This document shows, piece by piece, positions 1 through 6,698 of a DNA stretch of 12,922 nucleotides (the stretch's first letter is position 1; each line of letters begins with the position of its first letter). Origin of the DNA: Bacteroidales bacterium (GTDB lineage: Bacteria; Bacteroidota; Bacteroidia; Bacteroidales; UBA7960); assembly GCA_007128045.1 (NCBI GenBank), contig SKYG01000034.1, forward strand, positions 1 to 12,922, written 5' to 3'. The translations under genes were made by a program, and so were the position numbers. The notes below the pieces were generated by a model. The model was not told the DNA's origin, made no database searches, and saw nothing but the letters and a program-made list of their open reading frames with translations.

Positions 1-1
1 T

Positions 2-172
2 GAACTGGAACAACAACATGGCGATGCAAGTATAAAAGAGCCAGGCATCCAGGAAAAACTGCCTGTAAAAGCTTCTGACGAAGGGGGCTCCGGTAAGGGA
101 TTTATAGGGAGAGTAACAGAAGGCGTGAAGCGAATATTCAGGAAAATGTTCAGGTTTGGTTTAGCCATTTAA
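2..172 (+). CDS. 3' end of an unidentified protein (56 codons, cut by window edge)
   Basis: An open frame enters from the left edge and ends in TAA at 170-172. The visible tail begins acidic and polar and becomes basic at the end (GRVTEGVKRIFRKMFRF, then GLAI and stop). No family can be recognised from this tail alone. The charged middle and basic amphipathic end could belong to many cytoplasmic or DNA-associated proteins, so no function is assigned. It would converge on the weak minus-strand frame at 150-374, overlapping it by 23 bases. It is accepted as a probable gene end only because the frame is open from the edge and ends in a plausible C-terminus; 56 codons without a stop is modest evidence. 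Confidence 0.4.
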   Translation, partial: ELEQQHGDASIKEPGIQEKLPVKASDEGGSGKGFIGRVTEGVKRIFRKMFRFGLAI

Positions 173-374
173 CACAGTCATTTACCTCCCCTTCAGGCCT
201 CCCTTCAATGTAGCCCCTGTATCCATTGGGCTCCAGCTGGAACCTTGGCCCATCCTCATCAGACCATTGATAACCATGTACCATGGGATCATATTGCTTC
301 ATTGCTTCCGGTTTGTCTGTGCACGGCCTGGCGGGTTGTCTGACACCCAGGGGGGATAACACAACATGCAGCAT
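150..374 (-). CDS. doubtful small hypothetical protein (74 aa)
   Basis: A minus-strand frame starts at an ATG at 374; a longer version from a TTG at 410 gives 86 aa. The product has a short hydrophobic start (MLHVVLSPLG) followed by a polar tail with two cysteines and several Gly/Pro turns, for example NGYRGYIEGRPEGE. I do not recognise a family, and I see no convincing promoter or ribosome-binding site. It overlaps the incoming + strand gene end. It may be a small secreted or envelope protein, a relic of an accessory gene, or simply chance coding. It is listed because nothing else explains 173-409. Confidence 0.2.
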   Translation of the reverse strand: MLHVVLSPLGVRQPARPCTDKPEAMKQYDPMVHGYQWSDEDGPRFQLEPNGYRGYIEGRPEGEVNDCVKWLNQT

Positions 375-409
375 GGTAGCTACTGTTGCTAAATGAGTCT
401 GTATTTTCA

Positions 410-455
410 AATAAGTGGGAAATAATCAGATTATTTTGATTAATTCCCACTTATT
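410..455. repeat. long inverted repeat (operator or hairpin) upstream of the DUF4143 ATPase
   Basis: AATAAGTGGGAA at 410-421 is perfectly reverse-complementary to TTCCCACTTATT at 444-455. After one A/A mismatch the pairing continues for five more pairs (423-427 with 438-442) around a 10-base loop. The right arm lies between the -33-like TTTG (435-438) and the -7 box (458-465) of a promoter. That position fits an operator. A terminator separating the left genes from the ATPase is the alternative, but there is no clean T-tract directly after the stem. Confidence 0.7.
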
Positions 456-465
456 GTTATTTTTG
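435..465 (+). promoter_or_regulatory. Bacteroidota-type promoter for the AAA_14/DUF4143 ATPase
   Basis: TTTG at 435-438 is followed after exactly 19 bases by TATTTTTG at 458-465. This is a full match to the TTTG / TAnnTTTG pattern known for Bacteroidota sigma factor promoters. The predicted transcript would start near 471 and give a leader of about 17 bases before the ATG at 488. The spacer contains one arm of the inverted repeat, so binding of a protein or DNA cruciform formation there should affect transcription. Confidence 0.6.
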
Positions 466-487
466 TACTGCATTTATTCTGCTTGAA

Positions 488-1792
488 ATGAAACGGAAAA
501 TCCTTGAAAAGCTCATAACCTGGAAAGACAAACCCGGAAGAATGCCCCTCATCTTAAATGGAGCAAGGCAGGTAGGCAAAACGTATATCCTGAAAGAGTT
601 TGCTGTTTCCCATTTCAGCAGGTTTGTATATATTAATTTGGAAACAGACGCTACAACCATTGCCTTTTTTGATGGTGATTTGAACCCAATGCGTCTGATA
701 CAGTACCTCGAAACGGTAACTGATATCCGGATCATACCTGGTGAAACACTCATCATATTCGATGAAATCCAATCCAGCCCGCGCGCATTGTTGTCGCTCA
801 AAGCCTTTTGTGAAGAAGCTCCATTCTTTCATGTGGTCGCAGCAGGAAGTTTGCTGGGGGTCGCAGTTAACCGTGAAAAATATTCCTTCCCCGTTGGAAA
901 AGTGGATGAATTGGCCATGTATCCACTCGATTTTGAGGAATTCCTTTGGGCTATGAACCGTACCTTGTTAAGCTCCGAAATCAAAAATCATTTTGAAAAG
1001 AATGAATCCATGCCGGTGGCATTACATTCCGAAGCGTTGGAGCTTTATAAAAAGTATCTTATTGTGGGGGGAATGCCTGCCTCCGTCAACGAATACCTTG
1101 AAACTGGCAGTTTTCTTACAGTCAAGGATGTCCAGGGACGTATTCTGAATGAATACATCGCCGATATGGCCAAATATGCTAATCCTGCAACTTCTGTGAA
1201 AATAAGGGCCTGCTTCAACTCAATCCCCGCCCAGCTGGCAAAGGAAAATGTGAAATTTCAGTATAAAACAGTACAAAGGGGGGGGACTGCTGCCATATTC
1301 GGCGAATCAATTGAATGGCTGATTTTTGCAGGGATAGCCATTAAGTGCCAGAAAACCAGACAAGGATTCATGCCGGTTTCAGCTTATGCTGATTTGAGCG
1401 ATTTCAAATTATATATGAATGATGCGGGCATGCTCACCATGAAATCAGGAATGGCAACCCAGACCATTTTATCATCCATCGAAGAAGACAACATGTTTCT
1501 TGGGATGATTTCCGAGAACTATGTAGCTCAGGCATTCGTTTGCAACGGATTTCCACTTTTTTACTGGAAGAATGAAAATACTGCTGAACTCGATTTTGTT
1601 TTACAAATAGATGGAAAGGTTATCCCGGTTGAAGTAAAGAAGGGCAAACGCACAAAATCAACATCCTTTAATCTCTTTATGAAGCAATTTAACTGTCCAT
1701 ATGGAATCCGTATTTCGGGAAAGAATTTTGGCTTTGAAAACAGCATCCGGTCAGTCCCGTTATATGCATCGTGGTGCATTCACCCTGATTAA
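488..1792 (+). CDS. AAA_14 / DUF4143 family ATPase
   Basis: A 434-residue protein with the two-part layout of this very common accessory ATPase family. The N-terminal AAA domain has a Walker A motif GARQVGKT at residues 25-32 and a Walker B motif LIIFDEIQ at 88-95. The C-terminal DUF4143 part ends in a PD-(D/E)xK-like core: ELDFVLQ, then VIPVEVKKGKR near the end. In the family this resembles a nuclease fold, but nuclease activity is not established. Length is normal and the frame is intact. The cellular role is unknown; defence, DNA-associated or selfish-element roles have all been suggested for relatives. It stands alone with its own promoter. A run of eight G at 1278-1285 inside the coding sequence is a potential slippage site. 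The first ATG, 22 bases after the -7 box, is the natural start. Confidence 0.9.
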   Translation: MKRKILEKLITWKDKPGRMPLILNGARQVGKTYILKEFAVSHFSRFVYINLETDATTIAFFDGDLNPMRLIQYLETVTDIRIIPGETLIIFDEIQSSPRALLSLKAFCEEAPFFHVVAAGSLLGVAVNREKYSFPVGKVDELAMYPLDFEEFLWAMNRTLLSSEIKNHFEKNESMPVALHSEALELYKKYLIVGGMPASVNEYLETGSFLTVKDVQGRILNEYIADMAKYANPATSVKIRACFNSIPAQLAKENVKFQYKTVQRGGTAAIFGESIEWLIFAGIAIKCQKTRQGFMPVSAYADLSDFKLYMNDAGMLTMKSGMATQTILSSIEEDNMFLGMISENYVAQAFVCNGFPLFYWKNENTAELDFVLQIDGKVIPVEVKKGKRTKSTSFNLFMKQFNCPYGIRISGKNFGFENSIRSVPLYASWCIHPD

Positions 1793-2133
1793 TACCTATG
1801 TAAGCCCCCCCTTGTTACTAATCCGTTTCTTTTTGATTAAGTGAAATTGTATATCTGCACAAAAATCATTGTAAGCATATGCTCTCCAATGGCAAAAACC
1901 GATTTCTTCCTCATAATCAGAAATTTTTTATTTTAAGGTGAATAAATTCCGAATTATTGGAAGCTTTTCAATGTCAATTTTGCTTCACTAATTGCCATCG
2001 TTTCGACTTTGCTTTATAGCTCTAACCTGCTCATTTTAAATTGACTATTTCATCATTTTCCCATGTGAAATGAGGCCAATTGTCATTTTGATGAACAAAC
2101 GCGTTCATTCGTTGCATGTTGGTTTTTATGCTT
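1793..2133. other. AT-rich intergenic region between convergent genes
   Basis: This 341-base spacer separates the 3' ends of the ATPase and the ABC transporter genes. It holds a run of seven C at 1805-1811, scattered A/T-rich sequence and one small hairpin near the transporter end. I see no convincing ORF, tRNA, CRISPR unit or transposon end here. Confidence 0.6.
2091..2108 (-). terminator. small hairpin after the ABC operon, possible terminator
   Basis: ATGAAC (2091-2096) and GTTCAT (2103-2108) pair around a six-base loop, 26 bases beyond the stop codon of the ABC ATPase gene. The stem is short and is not followed by a T-run on the minus strand, so termination is only a guess from position. 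Confidence 0.25.
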
Positions 2134-3216
2134 TCAGCCATTCTTTATCTGCAGCAGCAGCTTATTCCTGTTATTCTCATAAGAATAATCAACATGGTCA
2201 CACCTGCCCAATATGAGCTTGAGGCCAATGTCGTCCATCGTCAGATCCTCTTTCAGTGGATTGTGAGGTGCGCCGGCACTTTCACACCTCAGGCTGAGCT
2301 TTCCTGATTTCTCTGAATAGAAAAGACTGATCAGGATATCCGAGAAGTCATTCTGCAACAGCAATACCTCTTCTGCCATGAGTTGAACAAAATCTACCAT
2401 CCTTGGCGACAGGAAATGCTTCTCACAAAAAGTCTTTATTTCGCCCTGTATGCCAAACAAGTCGTAATTGGATGAATTGATAGCGATATCCAGGCTGCGG
2501 ATCCGGTGTATAAAAGCCTTGGTCTTTTCTTTCAACGGACCTTCAAATATCTGACTGGGGGGGCCTTCTTCATAGATGATACCCTCATCCATATAAAACA
2601 CCCTGGAGGAGATGTTCCTGGCAAACTCCATTTCATGGGTTACGATGATCATGGTCATCCCTTCCCTCGACAGTTTCCTGATTACCGCCAGCACCTCACT
2701 GACCATGGTGGGATCTAAGGCAGAGGTGGGTTCATCAAACAACAGTATTTCAGGACTCATAGCCATACACCTTGCAATGGCCACCCGTTGCTTTTGTCCG
2801 CCCGACAGTTCCTCGGGCAGGCTAAAAGCCTTCTCGGCAAGTCCAACTACTTTTAGCAATTCCATGGCCTTCTGGTTGGCCATAGCCTTTGACATGCCCA
2901 GCAACTTCCTCGGACCTATGGTCAGATTCTCCAGTACCGACAGGTGAGCATACAGGTTAAACGACTGAAATACCATCCCCATCCGTTGCCTGATCTTTGC
3001 CACATTGGTGTGCTTGTCAAGCAATGACACATCATCAATGTGTATACTTCCTCCGGTAGGTGTTTCCAACAGGTTCATACATCGTAACAAAGTACTTTTA
3101 CCAGTGCCTGAAGGGCCAATCACGGATATGACTTCCCCCTTCTTGATGTCAACATTGATGTCTTTAAGGACAACCAGACTTCCAAAATGCTTCGACAAAT
3201 TGCGTATTTGTATCAT
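2134..3216 (-). CDS. polar amino-acid ABC transporter ATPase with C-terminal GHKL-like extension
   Basis: The first ~240 of 360 residues are a GlnQ/HisP-type ATPase: Walker A GPSGTGKS 34-41, Q-loop Q84, signature LSGGQ 137-141, Walker B EILLFDEP 156-163 and H-loop H194. Family members normally stop near 240-250. Here another ~115 residues follow. Their pattern resembles an RsbW-like HATPase_c_2 domain: MAEEVLLLQ (280-288) in place of the N-box, CESAGAPHNPL (311-321) in place of the G1 region, DDIGLKLI (328-335) for G2, and a final strand NKLLLQI. The Mg-binding Asn of the N-box appears to be missing, so it may be a non-catalytic, binding or regulatory domain. The start overlaps the permease stop by four bases (ATGA), giving translational coupling. 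AAGGAGGTGA lies just upstream, although those bases also encode the permease end. It energises the fused permease. Confidence 0.92.
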   Translation of the reverse strand: MIQIRNLSKHFGSLVVLKDINVDIKKGEVISVIGPSGTGKSTLLRCMNLLETPTGGSIHIDDVSLLDKHTNVAKIRQRMGMVFQSFNLYAHLSVLENLTIGPRKLLGMSKAMANQKAMELLKVVGLAEKAFSLPEELSGGQKQRVAIARCMAMSPEILLFDEPTSALDPTMVSEVLAVIRKLSREGMTMIIVTHEMEFARNISSRVFYMDEGIIYEEGPPSQIFEGPLKEKTKAFIHRIRSLDIAINSSNYDLFGIQGEIKTFCEKHFLSPRMVDFVQLMAEEVLLLQNDFSDILISLFYSEKSGKLSLRCESAGAPHNPLKEDLTMDDIGLKLILGRCDHVDYSYENNRNKLLLQIKNG

Positions 3217-5555
3217 AGCCTCACCTCCTTCATTTTTTTCAAACGGCGTTTCTTTGGGTCAACACCAATTTCTATCTTGTCGAGAACGATGGTTAGCAAC
3301 CATGCCAGACATATGTAAATCACGGCAGCCATGATGAGTGGAAAAAAGGCATCAAATGTTCTGCTCCTAATGATGTCGCTGGCTTTGGTAAGGTCCTGCA
3401 CGGCAATATAGCCCACAATCGATGTCATTTTCAGCAGCGAGATAAACTCTCCTTTATACACCGGCAGCACCCTTTGCAGTGCCTGCGGCATGATGATATG
3501 TATAAATGTCTGAATCTTTGTAAAGCCGGAGGCGATGCCGGCTTCCTTCTGCCCGCTGTCGACGCCTAATATCGAGCTGCGAAACATTTCCGAGACGTAT
3601 GCGGCAAAGTTGATCCCGAAGGCGATTACCGCAACCAAAACCGGGCTGATGTGCCAGGAGGCGAATATTACATAATACATGATCATCAGCAGTACCAGCA
3701 CGGGGGTACCCCTGATGAGCGAAATGAACAAGGATGCAGATCTGTTGACCAACCGGGTTTTCGACATCCTCATAAAACATATGATGCCGCCCAAAACCGT
3801 CCCGAAAAGAGCTGCAAAGATTGAAATGAGGATGGTAATGTACAAGCCGTTCAAGATCAGGCGGTACCTTTCTTCTCTGATGATGTTGTTGTAGAAGCTG
3901 TCAGCAACTTTTTCAAAGAATGGTGCTGGCATGTCTTGTATGAGGTCGCGGGTATCTGTTACCAGGTCTTCTGCCCTCACCAGCACCGAAGCACCAGCAT
4001 TCATGTATCCGTCGGAGAAGTCAATTTGTTGTTGCCGCTCTTCAGTAACCATCATTGATGCAGCAATCATATCGATGCGGCCCGACATCAGCGCAGGCAG
4101 CAGGCTGGCAAACGGCAGGTCGGTGAGCACCACTTCCTTGCCCAGGTATGCAGCAAAGCGGGTGGCCAGTTCAACATCAAACCCGACAAGGCCCGCCTGG
4201 ACCCTGCCCGTCATCGGAAGCCCAATGTCTGCTACCACACCAACCTTCAACACGCCCGAGCTGCTGGCTGCAGAAATTGCCGGCATCACCTCAGACATTT
4301 CATCCAGCCATCGGCGCGTCATATCATCATAAGTGCCATCAGCCCTTATTTCTCTGAGGTAGTCATTAAACTGTATGCGCAAGTCACCATCCGACTTTCT
4401 AAAACCTGCACCAATATCAACAAAAAAAAGAAACTCTTCAAGAACGCCCAGCCCTGAATAATTGGCAAAGATATCCTTTAGCCTGGTCTGATCCGCAAAA
4501 ACGGCATCTACCCTGCCGGCGCTCAGCGCCATAAGCATGTCTGGAACCGCGTTGAAGGTCAGAATCTCTGCCTCCGGGTAATTCCTGTTGGCATATCCAT
4601 CATAGATAGATCCCATCAAAACACCGATCTTGCGATGGGCTATATCCTCAACGCTCAGGAGCTTGCCGGCATCGGTCGCTGAGCCAGCATCATCAGGGGC
4701 CCTCACCAGGGCAGCGATACCACCTTCATAATAGCTGTCCGAAAAAAGCACGCTTTTTGCACGCTCTTCGGTAATCGACATGCCGGCGCCAATCATTTCA
4801 ACCCTCCCGGATATCAGGGCCGGCAGCAATGCCCCAAACTCCAGGTCAATGACATCAAGCCGCTTGTTCAGCTTTTTTGCCACACGCATGGCCAACTCTA
4901 TATCAAAGCCTGTTATGTGGCGATCCTTGTTATAATATGCCATCGGCTCTGTTACGGCAGCAGTGCCAAAAGACAACACACCGGCTTCTTCGGTGCTTTC
5001 AATTGGTGGCATCGGCCCGGGCTCACCCTGGTCCGGGAACCATCTGTCAAGCATCTCACGGTAAGTACCATCAGCCTTTGCTTCCGAAACCACCTCATCA
5101 ATGGCCCTTTTCAGGACTATGTTGTCAAGACGAACAGCAAAACCGTAATTGTCGGGCGTTAACAATTCCTCCAGAACCACGATCCCTTCATTTTTTGCGG
5201 CAATGTTCTTGAGCACAGGCAAATCATATATTGCTGCATCAGCCATTCCGTTTTTCACAGCCAGGGCACAGTCGGGCACCGTGTTGTAATACAACAGATT
5301 TGCGTCGGGATACCGATCCAACACAAACTGATCAGCCACCGTTCCCGTTGGCACGGCAAAGGTTTTGCCGCCTTCAAGATCTGATAAGTTTGTGTATTGA
5401 TGGGCTTCCATTTTACACGCCGAAAGAAATGGTGTAATAAGGATGAGCGCACAAAAAAACCATCCCATAGGAGATTTGGGCTTTAAAAAACCAAAGTCTG
5501 GCAAGATCATTAGGGGCTTTTTCAAGCAATGGGGCATCAAGTAGTTTGTATGCAT
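3213..5555 (-). CDS. fused solute-binding array and permease of a polar amino-acid ABC importer
   Basis: 780 residues. A hydrophobic segment 31-46 ends in a lipobox-like LSAC (C47), so the N-terminus may be lipid-anchored; M16 or M30 are alternative starts. Three SBP_bac_3 stretches follow. Residues ~57-174 match only the second half of a module (DLEGGKTFAVPTGT... to ADGTYREMLDRWF). Residues ~192-418 are a full module, with R265 in SITEER and D355 in VFADQ as likely ligand carboxylate and amine contacts. Residues ~434-530 match only a first half (R507 in MVTEER). The permease (about 565-760) has several membrane helices and the EAA loop EAGIASGFTKIQTFIHIIMP (671-690). SBP-permease fusions are known for glutamine-type importers, but the half-full-half order is unusual. 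The fold would place the binding array in the periplasm. The ATPase partner overlaps the 3' end. Substrate is probably a polar or charged amino acid; this is inferred from family only. Confidence 0.92.
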   Translation of the reverse strand: MHTNYLMPHCLKKPLMILPDFGFLKPKSPMGWFFCALILITPFLSACKMEAHQYTNLSDLEGGKTFAVPTGTVADQFVLDRYPDANLLYYNTVPDCALAVKNGMADAAIYDLPVLKNIAAKNEGIVVLEELLTPDNYGFAVRLDNIVLKRAIDEVVSEAKADGTYREMLDRWFPDQGEPGPMPPIESTEEAGVLSFGTAAVTEPMAYYNKDRHITGFDIELAMRVAKKLNKRLDVIDLEFGALLPALISGRVEMIGAGMSITEERAKSVLFSDSYYEGGIAALVRAPDDAGSATDAGKLLSVEDIAHRKIGVLMGSIYDGYANRNYPEAEILTFNAVPDMLMALSAGRVDAVFADQTRLKDIFANYSGLGVLEEFLFFVDIGAGFRKSDGDLRIQFNDYLREIRADGTYDDMTRRWLDEMSEVMPAISAASSSGVLKVGVVADIGLPMTGRVQAGLVGFDVELATRFAAYLGKEVVLTDLPFASLLPALMSGRIDMIAASMMVTEERQQQIDFSDGYMNAGASVLVRAEDLVTDTRDLIQDMPAPFFEKVADSFYNNIIREERYRLILNGLYITILISIFAALFGTVLGGIICFMRMSKTRLVNRSASLFISLIRGTPVLVLLMIMYYVIFASWHISPVLVAVIAFGINFAAYVSEMFRSSILGVDSGQKEAGIASGFTKIQTFIHIIMPQALQRVLPVYKGEFISLLKMTSIVGYIAVQDLTKASDIIRSRTFDAFFPLIMAAVIYICLAWLLTIVLDKIEIGVDPKKRRLKKMKEVRL

Positions 5556-5677
5556 GATGTGTAAGAAATAATGGTCTGTAAATCTATGAAATTATTACAC
5601 AAATCATGTCAAACAAATAGGTATTTTGCTATTATTCTGCAATAAGGTGAACCAAAGCCTTTAGCCTGCATTATTCA

Positions 5678-5762
5678 CAAAAAGCAAACAAATACATATA
5701 TTATAATGATTATCAACATTATACACGCAACTTCTTTAAAAACGCTTTTTGTTTGCTTTTTG
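5678..5762. repeat. 15-bp perfect inverted repeat with 55-base AT-rich spacer
   Basis: CAAAAAGCAAACAAA at 5678-5692 is exactly reverse-complementary to TTTGTTTGCTTTTTG at 5748-5762. The arms enclose the weak promoter candidate for the importer and the smaller palindrome at 5702-5723. It may be a regulatory site, a looping element or the remnant ends of a small mobile element. No transposase frame or target duplication is visible. Confidence 0.7.
5702..5723. promoter_or_regulatory. TATAATG-N8-CATTATA palindrome, possible operator
   Basis: Seven-base perfect arms surround ATTATCAA. It lies 147-168 bases upstream of the importer start, inside the larger inverted repeat. The AT-rich dyad loosely recalls metal-regulator boxes, but the sequence is too low in complexity to assign a regulator. 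Confidence 0.3.
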
Positions 5763-5821
5763 CAAGTGCATTTACTTCAGGCCATCTGCTTTGTTGCGAA
5801 AGCCTTGAAATAGAATACGAT

Positions 5822-5837
5822 GTCGGCGGCTTCCGAC
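5822..5837 (-). terminator. GC-rich hairpin just after the PIN toxin gene
   Basis: GTCGG (5822-5826) pairs with CCGAC (5833-5837) around a six-base loop, 11 bases past the toxin stop codon in the direction of transcription. No T-run follows on the minus strand, so the terminator role rests on position and local GC richness only. Confidence 0.3.
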
Positions 5838-5848
5838 GCCTCGCATCT

Positions 5849-6301
5849 CTACTGACTTGGGTGGGTGCCTTTATGTCCGGGTATTTCTTTCATTTTTAGA
5901 AAATTCGAAGGGGTCATTACCGCAATATGTGAATTTTTATAATCCTTTGTATTTCGGGTAATTATTGCATCTAATCCATCAATGGTTAAAGCAGATGAAT
6001 ACTGAATGGAATCTTCGAAATCTGAAAAGTCATTTTTCAATGCTTGTATAATTTCTTTTTTAGTTGTCCCGATAATTTCAGTCATTTCAGACAGCATTTC
6101 CACCACGTCAAGTGCCTTTTTATGACCCAGAAATTTCCTTACGATATAGTAAATGTTATTAATACTAACGGCAGACAAGTATAAAATAATACCGCCCTGT
6201 TCATTAAGCTCAAAAAGTTCGCTGGCTGGGTTTACGTGAGGTTCTCTATCTGTAAAAAAGTCGATGACTACGTCCGAATCAATAAACAGTTTATACACCA
6301 T
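5849..6301 (-). CDS. PIN-domain toxin (VapC-like ribonuclease)
   Basis: 150 residues with the acidic pattern of PIN nucleases: D8 in the first strand (LFIDSDVVIDFF), E96/D97 in DFEDSIQ, and D120 in the late motif AIITRNTKDY. The family cleaves RNA in a metal-dependent way, typically as the toxin of a toxin-antitoxin pair. The start at 6301 overlaps the end of the upstream antitoxin frame by 11 bases, a typical coupled arrangement. The last ten residues (PGHKGTHPSQ) run past the usual PIN core and look like unstructured extension, perhaps acquired by loss of an earlier stop. The RNA target cannot be judged from sequence. Confidence 0.88.
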   Translation of the reverse strand: MVYKLFIDSDVVIDFFTDREPHVNPASELFELNEQGGIILYLSAVSINNIYYIVRKFLGHKKALDVVEMLSEMTEIIGTTKKEIIQALKNDFSDFEDSIQYSSALTIDGLDAIITRNTKDYKNSHIAVMTPSNFLKMKEIPGHKGTHPSQ

Positions 6302-6545
6302 ATTTTTTGGATAATTCTTCCGTTAAAGCTTGCTTGTAGTCAACGGTTTCTTTTGTTTTTATGATCCCTCGAAGTTTTTGAACTTTAGAAGAAAGTTGTT
6401 TGGGATTAATTTTTCTTTTCTTTACGGTTATCAGCTTGAAATAATTTTCAACCATTTCAGAAAGACTTTGCCCTTTTTCTTTGGCATATACTTTAGCGGT
6501 TTCGATCACTTCTTTTTCTATTGTCAATGTCAACTTGGTGTTCAT
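6291..6545 (-). CDS. antitoxin of the PIN toxin (DUF6364-like, ribbon-helix-helix type)
   Basis: 84 residues beginning with a short beta strand, MNTKLTLTIEKEV, followed by a helix (IETAKVYAKEKG) and a second helix with SLSEMVENYFK. This is the layout of ribbon-helix-helix-like DUF6364 proteins, which accompany PIN toxins in Bacteroidota. The basic, Lys-rich C-terminal half probably wraps the toxin. It is the first gene of the pair, with a promoter 16 bases upstream of its start and a dyad in that promoter, which fits the usual autoregulation by the antitoxin or the toxin-antitoxin complex. Family assignment is by pattern and partner, not by search. Confidence 0.82.
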   Translation of the reverse strand: MNTKLTLTIEKEVIETAKVYAKEKGQSLSEMVENYFKLITVKKRKINPKQLSSKVQKLRGIIKTKETVDYKQALTEELSKKYGV

Positions 6546-6560
6546 TGTCTTGTTTTTTTA

Positions 6561-6592
6561 CAAATATACGTGTTTGTTTTGTTATTTACAAC
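6561..6592 (-). promoter_or_regulatory. promoter of the antitoxin-toxin operon
   Basis: Read on the minus strand, GTTG (6592-6589) is followed after 20 bases by TATATTTG (6568-6561), an exact TAnnTTTG -7 box. The antitoxin ATG begins 16 bases beyond the -7 box. This fits the Bacteroidota promoter pattern well. Confidence 0.6.
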
Positions 6593-6596
6593 ACGT
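6568..6596. promoter_or_regulatory. ACGTGTT / AACACGT dyad, likely autoregulatory operator
   Basis: Perfect seven-base arms at 6568-6574 and 6590-6596 are centred about 22 bases apart. They begin at the edge of the -7 box and cover the -33 element. A ribbon-helix-helix antitoxin bound here would block RNA polymerase, the usual feedback in such operons. Confidence 0.5.
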
Positions 6597-6659
6597 GCTT
6601 TTATTGCGCCCCTCGGATCACCTGGACTCTTTCACCTCTCATATCCGGTAGAAAAGCCT

Positions 6660-6689
6660 GAGCCCAAAGGCAGGGAGGACATTGGGCTC
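6660..6689 (-). terminator. probable terminator of the Crp/Fnr gene
   Basis: GAGCCCAA (6660-6667) and TTGGGCTC (6682-6689) form a perfect eight-pair GC-rich stem with a 14-base loop, nine bases past the regulator stop codon. On the minus strand it is followed by AGGCTTTTCT, a weak T-rich stretch. The position between the regulator and the divergently placed toxin-antitoxin promoter also fits. Confidence 0.55.
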
Positions 6690-6698
6690 GAATCCACA

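Larger units (their letters stand above)
5556..5848. other. intergenic region upstream of the ABC importer, rich in inverted repeats
   Basis: This 293-base AT-rich spacer lies between the PIN toxin gene and the importer, both on the minus strand. It contains a 15-bp inverted repeat with a 55-base spacer, a smaller palindrome within it and a GC-rich hairpin near the toxin stop. A weak minus-strand promoter candidate is TGTATTTG (5689-5696, one mismatch to TAnnTTTG) with GTTG 17 bases further upstream (5714-5717). No ORF or RNA gene is convincing. Confidence 0.5.

Noticed and set aside
1805..1811. Run of seven C after the ATPase gene as a slippage site
   Set aside because: It lies outside any gene or promoter that I can support.
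3221..3230. AAGGAGGTGA as a strong Shine-Dalgarno suggesting foreign origin of the importer
   Set aside because: The bases also encode the Lys-rich permease C-terminus and a single site is not evidence of transfer, although it may still help translation of the ATPase.
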